This document shows positions 40,358 to 50,866 of a stretch of 64,000 nt of DNA, piece by piece. The DNA is taken from the NCBI RefSeq assembly GCF_024198175.1, contig NZ_JAJVKV010000003.1, forward strand, positions 124,001 to 188,000, read 5' to 3'. The notes below the pieces were generated by a model. That model was not told the DNA's origin and did not search any database. It saw nothing but the letters and a program-made list of their open reading frames with translations. Source of the DNA: Pyxidicoccus xibeiensis. GTDB taxonomy: Bacteria > Myxococcota > Myxococcia > Myxococcales > Myxococcaceae. The position numbers and the translations under genes were made by a program. Position 1 is the stretch's first letter. Each line of letters begins with the position of its first letter.

Positions 40358-41317
40358 ATGAAGCTCCGCACCAAGCCCTCCTTCTCCCTCCCCAAGTCCC
40401 CCTCCTCCTCGTCGTCCTCCTCACGGCCCCGGAGCCCTGACACGTCCGCGAAGCCCACTGCTCCGAAGCTGACGGACAGCGAGCTCCAGACGGGCAAGAG
40501 CAAGCTCAAGCCGACGGACTACGGTGTGGCGCACCCGGACCTGCAGGGCATCCGGACGCGCCGTGACAGCGGCCAGTCGGGCGCGGACTTCGCGGACTTC
40601 ACGTCGGACGTGCGCAACTCCACGCACAAGCTGATGGGCAAGCCCGAGGGCCACCGGCTGATGACGGAGCTCAACGGCCGCACGCAGGCGGTGAACCCCG
40701 GCGTGACGGGCACCCTGAACAAGCCGGTGACGGTGGCTGACATCGCCTCGGGCCGGAACGACGCGCGCATGCCGATGTCGCACGCGCCCCGCCACGAGAA
40801 CACCTTCTCCTCGATGCGCCCGGCGTACCGCTACGACGGCCAGCCCGGCGCGGGCCGGCCCAGCAACATCAAGTACAACGAGCTGGACACGGGGCCGCGC
40901 TTCAACAGCCTGGGCCACGAGTCCGTCCACGCCTGGCGCGCGGCCAACGGCCTCCAGGTGAGCCCCCTGGCCATCAGCAAGCACGACAACGCGGACGTGT
41001 TCCAGCGTTTCCCGTCGCACTCGGCGGACATGAAGGACACGCTCGAGACGCGCCTGCGGCTGACGGAGGAGTTCGAGACGGTGGGCCTGCGCCCCACGCC
41101 GCACACGCCCGCGGGCTGGGCGCCCAGCGAGAACAAGCTTCGCGCGGAGCACGGCCTGCCGTCGCGCCTGGACTACTCGGGCATGCGCCCCACCGGGAAC
41201 CAGAACGACGCCAACCTGAGCAACTACGACGCGGGCTCCGACAACCGCAACTTCTTCCAGAAGCTGGGCGGCCAGCCCACGCCCTTCGGCCGCATCCTGA
41301 ACGACCTGGAGGGGTAG
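40358..41317 (+). CDS. M91-like zinc protease, putative secreted effector
   Basis: A 319-residue protein resembling the M91 peptidases NleD and XopG, type III effectors that cleave host proteins. The zinc site is HESVH at 187-191 in NSLGHESVHAWRAANG, with TEEFETVG at 236-243 as the family's EE-TVG third-ligand motif. The N-terminus (residues 1-45) is a Ser/Pro/Lys-rich unstructured segment with no Sec signal, as in secreted effectors. ATG 40358 is set by the promoter and ribosome site. Convergent with a C39-like protease. Targets (prey proteins or own regulators) are unknown; the fold assignment is by motif only. Confidence 0.65.
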   Translation: MKLRTKPSFSLPKSPSSSSSSSRPRSPDTSAKPTAPKLTDSELQTGKSKLKPTDYGVAHPDLQGIRTRRDSGQSGADFADFTSDVRNSTHKLMGKPEGHRLMTELNGRTQAVNPGVTGTLNKPVTVADIASGRNDARMPMSHAPRHENTFSSMRPAYRYDGQPGAGRPSNIKYNELDTGPRFNSLGHESVHAWRAANGLQVSPLAISKHDNADVFQRFPSHSADMKDTLETRLRLTEEFETVGLRPTPHTPAGWAPSENKLRAEHGLPSRLDYSGMRPTGNQNDANLSNYDAGSDNRNFFQKLGGQPTPFGRILNDLEG

Positions 41318-41373
41318 GCCGGCACGAGGGACGCAACCCGCTGATAGCTGAAGCCGTTTCCACGGAGCACTCC

Positions 41374-41424
41374 CCCTGGCCACCGGCCAGGGCGAGCTGC
41401 CGGCGTAGGCGAAGCCGCCGGCAG
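41374..41424. terminator. Double hairpin between convergent protease genes
   Basis: CCCTGGCC-ACC-GGCCAGGG (41374-41392) is followed by CTGCCGGC-N12-GCCGGCAG (41397-41424), both perfect. The pair would end transcription from both sides. Confidence 0.6.
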
Positions 41425-41438
41425 CAGCGGCGAAGGGC

Positions 41439-42200
41439 TCAGGAGGACTCGCGGCCGAAGCTGAGACGCGCCCGCGAGCCGCCACCATCGGTGTTGCCCA
41501 GCGCCTCGGTGCGCTGGGCGCTCTGCTCGGCCAGCGCGTTGGCGTCCGCGTCCTTCGCCGCGTCGCCGACGACGAGCATGCCGCCGCCGCGGTGCAGCTC
41601 CCACGCGGAGCCCACGGAGTCGGCGAGCTGCTGGCCCGACACGGCGTACTTGGAGCCGTTGCCCGTGTCCTTCACCACGTAGTTGCCCTGGTCGTCCTTG
41701 CCGTCGACGACAATCCAGTGGGAGTCGCCGGCCACCTTCGTGTCCACGCCAGTGGCGAGCCGGTTCGTGTCCACCTGGACGACGGCCTTCTCACCGCGCG
41801 CGAGCGCGTCGTTCACCGACGACATGTCGAAGTTGGCGGTGCCCTTCTTCACCTCGATGCCCTCGAACGCGAGCATCCGGGCGAGCTCCTTCGGGTCGGT
41901 GCCCCGGCCGTCGGTGAAGCGCGACTCCAGCGTGTCCATGTGCTGCGCCGCGGACACCGGGTCCTTGCCCGCCTTCTGCGACAGCATGGTGACCACCGCG
42001 GCGCCGCAGTTGACTTCCTTCGTCTGCCGGAGCACCTCCGGCGCTCCCGCCGGCTCGAAGCTGTCGGCGAAGTAGCCCTTCAGGCAGTCCAGCTCGGTCG
42101 GAAGGGAGTCCGCGGCCGGAGTGGGCGCGGAGGGCCGGACCTCCTGCTGCGCACGGGTCTCCGAGGGCCTGGCGGTGGACTGGAAGCGGTTCACTCGCAT
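41439..42200 (-). CDS. C39-like papain-fold cysteine protease
   Basis: A 253-residue protein without signal peptide. Residues 60-178 hold the C39-type triad: Cys65 in KEVNCGAAVVTML, His161 in GDSHWIVVDG, Asp178 in YVVKDTGNG. C39 domains usually cut after double-glycine leaders or act as toxins in polymorphic systems. The N-terminus (Ser/Pro/Thr-rich, residues 1-35) and the C-terminus look disordered. It follows the FHA activator gene after 88 bases on the same strand and faces the M91-like gene. I infer a second effector or a processing protease of the same set. Confidence 0.6.
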   Translation of the reverse strand: MRVNRFQSTARPSETRAQQEVRPSAPTPAADSLPTELDCLKGYFADSFEPAGAPEVLRQTKEVNCGAAVVTMLSQKAGKDPVSAAQHMDTLESRFTDGRGTDPKELARMLAFEGIEVKKGTANFDMSSVNDALARGEKAVVQVDTNRLATGVDTKVAGDSHWIVVDGKDDQGNYVVKDTGNGSKYAVSGQQLADSVGSAWELHRGGGMLVVGDAAKDADANALAEQSAQRTEALGNTDGGGSRARLSFGRESS

Positions 42201-42236
42201 GGGGGTCTTCCTGAGAATTGGGGGGGGAAGCCACGA

Positions 42237-42253
42237 TGGCTTCAGCCCCAGTT
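42237..42253 (-). terminator. Hairpin with C-tract before the C39-like gene
   Basis: GAAGCCA-CGA-TGGCTTC is a perfect 7-bp stem, followed on the minus strand by a run of eight C. It could end part of the transcript from the activator gene or act in the leader. Confidence 0.4.
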
Positions 42254-42288
42254 TATCTCCACTTTCCGGAGAAAGTTGCCAACGTGCG

Positions 42289-43650
<1,362 letters not shown>

Positions 43651-43681
43651 GCCCGCCTCGGTGCGCCACCTTGCCGGGACT

Positions 43682-46435
43682 TCAGCGCCGGGCCTTGCGA
43701 GCAGGCTTCCGAGCAGGCCGGGGCGGCGGCTCGGGAGGAAGCGTCGCCAGCCAGGCGTCCACGTCCGCCGCGCGCTCCTTCAGGCCGGCCTCGCTGAAGC
43801 GCTCGCGGGCCTGCACCGCCTGCCCGCGAGCCTCTGGCGGCTGCCGGAGCTGCCACAGCGCCCTCGCCAGGGCGAAGCCGGACTCCGCCAGCACGTCCGG
43901 CGGCGCCGAGGCGAAGGAGACGGCCTGCCGCAGCGACTCCACCGACTCGCGCGCCCTGCCCAGCCCCAGCAGGGCCTGGCCCACGCCGTCATGGGAGTAC
44001 TGGAGCCGCTCGTCGTCGGCGGGCAGCGCCCGCTGCTTGATGGCCAGCGCCTCCTCGTAGGCCTTCAGGGCCTCGTCGTAGCGCCCCAGCGCGTGCAGGC
44101 ACATGCCCACCTCGTCCAGCGCCTCCGCGTAGGCGACGCTCGTGTCGCCCCGCGTCGCCTTGCGGATGCGGGCCGCCGCGCTCGCGTGCTCCAGCGCCTT
44201 CGCGTCCTGCTTCAGCTCCCGCAGCGTCAGCGACAGCATGCCGTGGCGCTGGGCCATGTCCGGGTGCCAGGGGCCCACCGAGGCCTCCGTCTGGGCCAGC
44301 GCCTCCTCCAGCAGCGCCACCGCCTTCTGGGGCTCGCCCGAGTCCAGCAGGGCGCCGCCCAGCATGAAGGTGGTCCGCGCGCGCTTGGGGTGGCCCGGCG
44401 GCAGGGCCTGGGCCTGGAGCGCCCGGGCCTGCTCCAGCAACGCGCGGGCGTCCTCGTAGCGCTGCTGGGACAGGGCGAGGTTGGACTGGTTCACCCGCAC
44501 GTCGGCCTCGAGCACCGGCTCGCCGCCCAGCCGCTGGAGGGTGGCCAGCGCCAGCTCGCCCCAGCCGGCGGCCGGCTCGAAGTGCTGCTGCCCGTCCTCC
44601 ACGTAGAGCAGCTTGTTGAGGATGGCGACCTTCAGCCGGTCCGCGCGCCCCGCCTCGGCGTCCCGCATGGCGGAGAAGAGCAGCTTCGCGGCCTCGGGGG
44701 ACTGGCCGTTCTGCTCCTGGAGCCAGCCCAGGTGGAAGCGCAGCTCGGCGATGAGCGGAAGGTGGCCGGTGGCCAGCACGGCGGCCTCCAGCTCGCGCAC
44801 CGCCGTCAGCGCCAGCGGGTAGCGGCCGGCGTCCACCAGGGCCTTCACGCCCGCGAGCCGCTCCTCCAGCCGCTCGATGTCGGCGCGCTTCGCCGCGTCC
44901 GTGGGCAGCCGCTGCTGCTCGGCGAGCGACTCCTCGTCCTCGCACTCATGCAGCGAGGGCAGCGCGTGCACCGCGTCCAGCGACTTCTCCACCAGCGCCG
45001 CGTCCGCGCTGGCCAGCAGCTCCACCGTGGCGCGCACGTCCTTCTGCCGCCGCGCCAGGCACCCCGTCCGCCGCGTCAGCAGCTCCTCGGTCTGCACGCC
45101 CTGCACGTGGGTGGCCTCGCATGCCTCCGTGCTCTGCCGCTTCCACGCGGCCGCGTAGCCGTCCAGCACCTGGCTGGCCTTGTCCGCCAGCTCCTGTGCG
45201 TAGGGCTTGCCGGTGGCGAGGAAGGCCGCCTCCACCCGCTGGCGCGCCTGGGGGCTCCAGGCCTCGTCCATGCGCGCGCCAGCGGCCGCGCACACCCGCG
45301 ACTGCTGGTAGAGGACGCCGCCCACCAGGGCCACGCCCACCGCCGTGGCGCCCGCGGCCGACAGCCAGCGGCGGCGCCGGGCCACGCGGTGCTCCTGGGA
45401 GAGGGCGCCCAGCAGCTCCGTCATGGAGGCGAAGCGCTCGGCCGGGTCCAGCGACAGCCCGCGCATCACCGCCTGCCGCACCCAGGCGGGCACCTTCACG
45501 TCGCGCGGCGGCTCCTGGATGAGGGCGGGCGGCGGCGGGGCCTTGGGGGCCTCGCGCACCAGGGGCGCCGTCACCCGGAGGGGCTCGGTGAACTCCGCGC
45601 CGGCCGGCGCCCGGGGCTTCAGGGAGGAGGCATGGGCCTCCATCTTCTCGGGCTCGAAGGGGCGCTGGCGGTAGAGCGCCCAGTACAGCGCCACGCAGAA
45701 GCTGAACTGGTCCGAGCGCGGGTCCAGCTCGTCCCCGCGGAACTGCTCCGGGGACATGTAGCTGGGCGTGCCGATGATGCGGCCCGCCTCGGTGAGCGGC
45801 GTCTCCAGCATGCGCCGCTCCGAGGGGAGCGAGGGCTCATCCCCCGCGGGCGGCTCCTCGCGCGGCAGTGCCCCCACCGGCCGCGCCAGGCCGAAGTCGG
45901 TGACGAAGACGCGGCCGGTGCGGCCCACCAGCACGTTGGCGGGCTTGAAGTCGCGGTGCACCAGCCCGGCCTCGTGCGCGGCCTGGAGCCCCCGGCCCGC
46001 GGCGAGGAAGGTCTCCAGCACCTCGCGCCAGGAGCGCTGCCCCTGCTTCACCCAGGAGCCCAGGGTGCCGCCGTCCACCAGCTCCATGGCGAGGAAGACG
46101 CGGTCGCCCCACACGTCCACGTCGAAGATGGGGATGACGTTGGGGTGCGAGACGCGCGCCATGGCCTGCGCCTCGCGCAGCAGCCGCGCCCGGGCCTCTT
46201 CCGTGTCCGTCCGGCGGTCCGCGTGCAGCAGCTTGAGCGCCACCTTGCGGTCCAGGTCCGGGTCATAGGCGGCGTACACCACGCCCATGCCGCCCTGGCC
46301 CAGCTGCTTGAGCAGGAGGTAACGCCCCACCTGGGACACGGGAGGCCTGTCGTCGCGGTGCGCACGTGGGCCCGACGCGTCGGACTCGCGATTCCCCGTG
46401 CCTGCTCGCCCCCTGCCGCTGTCTCTCATGCTCAT
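43682..46435 (-). CDS. Ser/Thr protein kinase with C-terminal TPR region
   Basis: A kinase of about 917 residues. Hanks domain at ~39-320: GQGGMGVVY, Lys68 in KVALKLL, HRDFKPANV (HRD 160-162), DFG 180-182, and the SPEQFRGDELDPRSDQFSF region. A membrane helix (AAGATAVGVALVGGVLY) lies near 355-375. The rest is a long TPR solenoid (~480-900; SNLALSQQRYEDARALLEQA, DALDEVGMCLHALGRYDEAL, YSHDGVGQALLGLGRARESV), which would be on the far side of the membrane. The start was set at the second ATG cluster (46435/46429); the frame is open to 46483. It leads the operon with the FHA activator and C39-like protease. Confidence 0.88.
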   Translation of the reverse strand: MSMRDSGRGRAGTGNRESDASGPRAHRDDRPPVSQVGRYLLLKQLGQGGMGVVYAAYDPDLDRKVALKLLHADRRTDTEEARARLLREAQAMARVSHPNVIPIFDVDVWGDRVFLAMELVDGGTLGSWVKQGQRSWREVLETFLAAGRGLQAAHEAGLVHRDFKPANVLVGRTGRVFVTDFGLARPVGALPREEPPAGDEPSLPSERRMLETPLTEAGRIIGTPSYMSPEQFRGDELDPRSDQFSFCVALYWALYRQRPFEPEKMEAHASSLKPRAPAGAEFTEPLRVTAPLVREAPKAPPPPALIQEPPRDVKVPAWVRQAVMRGLSLDPAERFASMTELLGALSQEHRVARRRRWLSAAGATAVGVALVGGVLYQQSRVCAAAGARMDEAWSPQARQRVEAAFLATGKPYAQELADKASQVLDGYAAAWKRQSTEACEATHVQGVQTEELLTRRTGCLARRQKDVRATVELLASADAALVEKSLDAVHALPSLHECEDEESLAEQQRLPTDAAKRADIERLEERLAGVKALVDAGRYPLALTAVRELEAAVLATGHLPLIAELRFHLGWLQEQNGQSPEAAKLLFSAMRDAEAGRADRLKVAILNKLLYVEDGQQHFEPAAGWGELALATLQRLGGEPVLEADVRVNQSNLALSQQRYEDARALLEQARALQAQALPPGHPKRARTTFMLGGALLDSGEPQKAVALLEEALAQTEASVGPWHPDMAQRHGMLSLTLRELKQDAKALEHASAAARIRKATRGDTSVAYAEALDEVGMCLHALGRYDEALKAYEEALAIKQRALPADDERLQYSHDGVGQALLGLGRARESVESLRQAVSFASAPPDVLAESGFALARALWQLRQPPEARGQAVQARERFSEAGLKERAADVDAWLATLPPEPPPRPARKPARKARR

Positions 46436-46531
46436 GTCGGATGCACCCGGCCCGACTCTAGCCGCGCCCCGCCGGGCCTCCATGTTCTGGTCCGACGTCT
46501 GGCTGCTCGCTGACAGACCCGGTGTCAGCGG

Positions 46532-46548
46532 TCACCCGCCTCGGGTGA
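46532..46548. promoter_or_regulatory. TCACCCG dyad upstream of the TPR kinase gene
   Basis: TCACCCG-CCT-CGGGTGA is a perfect 7+7 dyad about 97 bases before the kinase start. It carries the same TCACC/GGTGA element as the dyads at 40170-40214. Confidence 0.35.
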
Positions 46549-46630
46549 GCCAGGGTGGGATGAGCGCCTGCCGCCCTGCCCAGGGTCCCTGTTTCCCGGA
46601 AGCCCGTCTTCCGGAGCGGAAGCGCCAGCG

Positions 46631-47566
46631 TCACACCCGCCGGCGCAGGGGTTCCCGCGCCGCGCGCCACGTCGCGGGGATGGACGAGTTCCCCGCGCTC
46701 AACGCGACGATTCCGCCCACGATGGCGCAGGTGGTGTCCCTGTCTCCGAAGCCGGCCACGGTGGTCCAGAGGGCCTCCTCGAAGGAGTCGAGGTGTCTCG
46801 CCGCGCACCACACGGCGAAGGGCACGGTGTCCTCGGAGATGACCTTCTGCCCACTGCCCAGCTCACGCGCGGCCGAGGAAGGACTGGCATCGGGTGACCA
46901 GGCCCTGGCCTTCTCCAGCCCCTGGCGTGTCGCGCCTGTTGGCGTGGCGTCCAGCACCGCCTCGAACAGTTCCCTCGCGGAGGCTCGGGATTCCGGCCAC
47001 TGGCAGGCCCACGCCGCGGCAACCGCAATGGCAATCGCCCCCGCCTGTCCCTCGGGGTGCATGTGTGTCACCTCGGCGGAGGCGCGCGCCTCGGACACCA
47101 CCTGGCTCAGGTCGCCCGCGAAGTAGGCCCCCAGGGGCGCGACTCGCATGGCCCCGCCGTTGCCCATGGAGCCCTGGCCGTCGAACACCTCCGAGGCCAC
47201 CTCACGCCATGGCACACCGAGCCCTATCTTCTGCAGGATGTCATGCGCCGTACCGCCATAGCCGCGATTCCTGTCGCGGCGGTAGCGAGTCGCGAAGAGG
47301 CGCGCCAGCACGTCCTGGTCGACACGGCCGTGGTCTTCCAGGACCTGGACGACGGCCAGGGCCATCTCCGTGTCGTCGGTGTACTTCCAGGGTGCGCGGG
47401 GAAGGTCACGCTGCTCCACCAGCGGCTGCATCACCTCGTGCGGGCCGAAGAAGCGCTCGCCGAACGCGTCCCCGATGGAGAGGCCCTCCAGCGAGACGAG
47501 CGCCCGTGCCATCCGCGCAGCGGAGTCAGTGGCAGCAGCTCCAGGACGTGGCTCGAGAGGCATCAT
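46631..47566 (-). CDS. ADP-ribosylglycohydrolase (DraG/ARH family)
   Basis: A 311-residue all-helical enzyme that removes ADP-ribose from proteins or other targets using two Mg ions. Metal-binding motifs are in order: SIGDAFGERF near residue 31, WKYTDDTEMA (~60-70), GNGGAMRVAPLG (~134-145) and GFGDRDTTCAIVGGI near 270-284, where the family usually has GGDTDT. Start may be codon 1 or 2 (both ATG). It stands alone; no ADP-ribosyltransferase was seen in the window. Confidence 0.88.
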   Translation of the reverse strand: MMPLEPRPGAAATDSAARMARALVSLEGLSIGDAFGERFFGPHEVMQPLVEQRDLPRAPWKYTDDTEMALAVVQVLEDHGRVDQDVLARLFATRYRRDRNRGYGGTAHDILQKIGLGVPWREVASEVFDGQGSMGNGGAMRVAPLGAYFAGDLSQVVSEARASAEVTHMHPEGQAGAIAIAVAAAWACQWPESRASARELFEAVLDATPTGATRQGLEKARAWSPDASPSSAARELGSGQKVISEDTVPFAVWCAARHLDSFEEALWTTVAGFGDRDTTCAIVGGIVALSAGNSSIPATWRAAREPLRRRV

Positions 47567-47671
47567 CCAGACCTTATTGGCAGCCGCGGTGCATCGCTAC
47601 CTGGAAGCCAGGTGCCAGGGGCCTGACGGACGGTGCGCCAACCTCTCCGGTGCAGCCAGACTGTCGGGAGC

Positions 47672-49780
47672 TCATTCCCGCACAGTGGCCCGCCGCCGAC
47701 ACGCGGCCTCATGCTCGCGCGCCGTGGCCGCCGCCGCGCCCTGCCCCGCGGCCTCCAGCAGCGCGGCGGCGCGCGCGTAGAGGTCCGCGGCCCGGCCCGG
47801 CAGCAGCGCCTCCACGTCCGCCTCCGCGGCCCGTAACAGCAGGGGCACCGCGTGCCCGGGAAGGCCGGCCTCCATGAAGTGCTGCGCCACCACCCCGGGC
47901 GCCACCCGCCGCGTGGCGAGCACCTCCGCGAGCCGGCCGTGCAGCATGCGCCCGAGCGCGGGCGGCACCGCCGCGACCACGGCCTCGCGCAGGAGGTCGT
48001 GGCTGAAGCCCTCCTCCCGCAGCACCCCCGCCGCCTCGAGCTCCGCGGCCGCCTCGCTCAGCGGGAGCGGCCGCTCCTCGAGCACGCGCGCGGCGACCTC
48101 GAGCGAGAAGGCCGTACCCGCGAGCGCCGCCACCCGCGCGAGCGCGAGTGCCCGCGGCGAGAGCTGCTCGAGGCGCCGCTGGAGGAGCGGGCCCACGCGG
48201 CCGGGAGGCGGCAGCCGCTCGGGCCACCCGCCCTCCCACGCGCCCGTCTCCACCAGGTGCTTCACCGTCTCCACCACGAAGAGCGGGTTGCCGCCCGTGT
48301 AGCCCGCCAGCGCCTCCGCGTGCCGCTCCACCCCGGGCAGGCCGAGCCCCTCGAGCAGCGCGCGCACTGCGTCCGGGGTCAGCGGCCCGAGCTCCACCAG
48401 GCGCGCCTCCCCCGCCTCCACCATGGCGTGCATGAGGGGGTGCCAGTCCGCCCCGGACTCCGGGCCGGGCCGGGTCGTCACCAGCCAGCGGGCGACGCCG
48501 GGCCCTGGGCGCGCGGAGGAAGGACGGGCGCGGTGCCTGGCGTACGCGTACCGTCCCACCGCCGCGCTGGCCGTGTCGTTCTCGTGCGCGTCTTCCGCCA
48601 CCATCACGTCGCAGCCTTCGAGCAGCAGCGCCATGGCCTCCGCGGCTGCGTCGTAGAAGCGCAGGCGGCCCGCCTCGTCCACCAGGGGCGAGGGGCGCTC
48701 GCCGGGCTCGCCCAGCTCGGGGAGGATGCGCAGCAGCTCGCGGCGCACCCATCCGGGGAGGGTCACCTGGGGCTGCTGCGCCATCCAGCCGCGCAATGAG
48801 CGCGCCAGGCTGGAGTAGGGCACGTCGCGGTCACCCACACGTCCGGGCAGCAGTGCCCAGCGGCCACGCGACTCGGCGAAGTCGGTGGCCAGGCGGCTCT
48901 TGCCGACGCCCGCGGGCCCCACGAGGAAGAGGAACTGGCCCGCCTCCCAGCCCTCCTCGAGCGCGCGCCACGCCTCCTCGCGCCCGGCCAGCACCGGCGG
49001 TCGCAGCAGGCCTGGAGCGAGGGGCCGGCGCACTCCGCCGGGCACGCGCACCGGCAGCGGCGCCCCCTGCGTGATGACGCGCCCGAGCGCCTCCGTCTCC
49101 GGCAACGGCTGGGCGTCCAGGGCCTGTGCCAGCGTGCGCCTCAGCACCCCATACACCTCGAGCGCCGCGGAGCGCTGCCCCTGCAGGTAGAGCAGGCGCA
49201 TGAGGTGGCGGCCAGCCTCCTCGGAGGAGGGGTCCTGCTGCAGCCAACCCTCGGCCACCGCCTGCGCGGCGCGCAGGTCCCCCTCCGCCTCGAGCTGCGC
49301 GAGCACCTCGACGCGTGCACGCTGTCGCCACGCCTCGAGCGCCAGGCGCGCCCCTTCGAGCCAGCGCTCCAGCTCCGGGCTGTCGGGCGTCACCACTCCC
49401 TCGAGCAGCCCGCCCGGGTGGCGCACCACCTCGGCAGCGTCTCCCGCCCGGGCCGCTTCGCGCACGCGGGCCACGTCCACCGCCAGCGAGGCCGCCGGCA
49501 TCAGGACGCTCTCGCCCTCCACCAGCGCCGCCTCGCCCGCCAGCGCCCGGAGGCGGCGCAGCAGTTGGACGAGGTTGTTGCGTGCGGTGCGGGCCGGGCT
49601 GTCGGGCCAGAGGAGCGCTGCGGCCCGAGCGCGCGCGGTCGGCCCCTCCAGCGCGAGATAGGCGAGCAGCAGCAGCGGGCGCGGCTGGAGGGGGACCGGG
49701 CCCGAGGGTCCTTCGAGCATGGGGGCCGGCCCGAGCAGGCGCAGGTGCCAGGGGCCAGGGCCGCTGGAGGAGCGCGCCAT
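47672..49780 (-). CDS. SARP-like regulator with BTAD and AAA ATPase domains
   Basis: A 702-residue large regulator. Residues ~10-95 form a winged helix (LLLLAYLALEGPTARARAAALLW, RNNLVQLLRRLR). Residues ~100-240 are the bacterial transcriptional activation (BTAD) helical domain. From ~275 a STAND/AAA ATPase follows, with Walker A VGPAGVGKSRLATDF and a GGNPLFVVETVKHL motif typical of the AfsR/LuxR-type ATPases. C-terminal helical repeats end the protein; no LuxR HTH is present. Such proteins control secondary metabolism or stress genes. It lies 69 bases after an epoxide-hydrolase-like gene and probably shares its mRNA. Confidence 0.8.
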   Translation of the reverse strand: MARSSSGPGPWHLRLLGPAPMLEGPSGPVPLQPRPLLLLAYLALEGPTARARAAALLWPDSPARTARNNLVQLLRRLRALAGEAALVEGESVLMPAASLAVDVARVREAARAGDAAEVVRHPGGLLEGVVTPDSPELERWLEGARLALEAWRQRARVEVLAQLEAEGDLRAAQAVAEGWLQQDPSSEEAGRHLMRLLYLQGQRSAALEVYGVLRRTLAQALDAQPLPETEALGRVITQGAPLPVRVPGGVRRPLAPGLLRPPVLAGREEAWRALEEGWEAGQFLFLVGPAGVGKSRLATDFAESRGRWALLPGRVGDRDVPYSSLARSLRGWMAQQPQVTLPGWVRRELLRILPELGEPGERPSPLVDEAGRLRFYDAAAEAMALLLEGCDVMVAEDAHENDTASAAVGRYAYARHRARPSSARPGPGVARWLVTTRPGPESGADWHPLMHAMVEAGEARLVELGPLTPDAVRALLEGLGLPGVERHAEALAGYTGGNPLFVVETVKHLVETGAWEGGWPERLPPPGRVGPLLQRRLEQLSPRALALARVAALAGTAFSLEVAARVLEERPLPLSEAAAELEAAGVLREEGFSHDLLREAVVAAVPPALGRMLHGRLAEVLATRRVAPGVVAQHFMEAGLPGHAVPLLLRAAEADVEALLPGRAADLYARAAALLEAAGQGAAAATAREHEAACRRRATVRE

Positions 49781-49849
49781 GGGGCACCTGTATAGCGCCG
49801 CTGTCCCCCGGAACGGAGGTCTCCGCGCCTGCCCGCCTCCCCTCCCTGC

Positions 49850-50740
49850 TCAGCTCGCGGTCGCCGCGGTGGGCCCGTGAGCCTCGAAGCGCTTGCCGAA
49901 GAACTCCAGCAGCGCTGCGTTCACCTCCCGTGGGCGCTCCAGGTGGAGGAAGTGCCCTGCCCCCTCGAGGAGTCGGAAGGAGAACGGACCGCTGAAGAAG
50001 CGCTCCTGGCCGAGGTACGTCTCCGGGCCTGCCGTCCCGTCCTGCGCGCCGTGCAGGTGGAGGGTCGGCACCTCCACGTTGGCCATCGCCCAGCGCCGCG
50101 CGCGTCCGAAGGTGAGGGAGGACAGCGCGCGGTAGTAGGAGAGGACCTCGCGCTCGCGCCCCCGCAGCGCCTCCTTCACCGCGGCCAGGTGCGCCGCGTC
50201 CTCCTGGTAGCCAGGGGACCACTTGCGCCACAGGCGCTCCACCAGTGCGAAGTTGCTCGCGCGCAGCCGCGCCTCCCCCAGGAAGGGCACCTGGAAGAGG
50301 AAGACGTGCGAGGCCCGCCGCGCCTGCGCCGGCACCAGCGAGGCCGGCAGCGAGGCACGCACGTGGGGGATGGCGAGCGAGGCGAAGTGGGAGATGCGCT
50401 CGGGCGCCATGCCCGCCGCGACGTAGCCCATCACCCCGCCCACGTCATGGCCCAGCCAGCGGACCGGCCGGCCCGGCGAGTAGCGCTCGGCGAGCTGCAG
50501 CAGGTCGCCGACCACCGAGACCGCGTCGTAGCGCCCGCTGCGCGCCACCCCGCTCGGCGCGTACCCCCGCAGCGTGGGCAGCACCACCTGGTAGCCGGCC
50601 TCCACCAGGGCGGGCACCTGCTTGCGGAACGTCTCCGGGGTGTCCGGAAAGCCGTGCACCGCCATCACCACGGGCCCCTCGCCCACCACCCGGCACGCGA
50701 GGGTCACGTCCTCCAGCACCACTGTCTCTCTGCGGTTCAT
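49850..50740 (-). CDS. Epoxide hydrolase-like alpha/beta hydrolase
   Basis: A 296-residue soluble enzyme. HGFPDTPETFRKQV is the HGFP oxyanion motif of epoxide hydrolases, and Asp99 in RWLGHDVGGVMGY is the nucleophile. LHGAQDGTAGP and GAGHFLHLE provide acid and His. A cap domain with SFTFGRARRW-like sequence (YYRALSSLTFGRARRW) contributes the ring-opening tyrosines in true epoxide hydrolases, so this activity is favoured over dehalogenation. Upstream of and probably co-transcribed with the SARP-like regulator. Confidence 0.8.
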   Translation of the reverse strand: MNRRETVVLEDVTLACRVVGEGPVVMAVHGFPDTPETFRKQVPALVEAGYQVVLPTLRGYAPSGVARSGRYDAVSVVGDLLQLAERYSPGRPVRWLGHDVGGVMGYVAAGMAPERISHFASLAIPHVRASLPASLVPAQARRASHVFLFQVPFLGEARLRASNFALVERLWRKWSPGYQEDAAHLAAVKEALRGREREVLSYYRALSSLTFGRARRWAMANVEVPTLHLHGAQDGTAGPETYLGQERFFSGPFSFRLLEGAGHFLHLERPREVNAALLEFFGKRFEAHGPTAATAS

Positions 50741-50866
50741 CGCCTGGCTCCGTGCGTCTTACCCGGGGCGCGCATGCCCCGGGGATTCGCAGCGCGTCCT
50801 CGCAGGGGGTGGATGACAGGAGGATGACGGGCGGCACGCCGCGGTGTGGGACATGATTGGAGTGGC

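Noticed and set aside
42254..42288. Sigma54 promoter directly before the C39-like gene
   Set aside because: TTGGCAAC is present on the minus strand but no GC occurs at the required 10-base distance.
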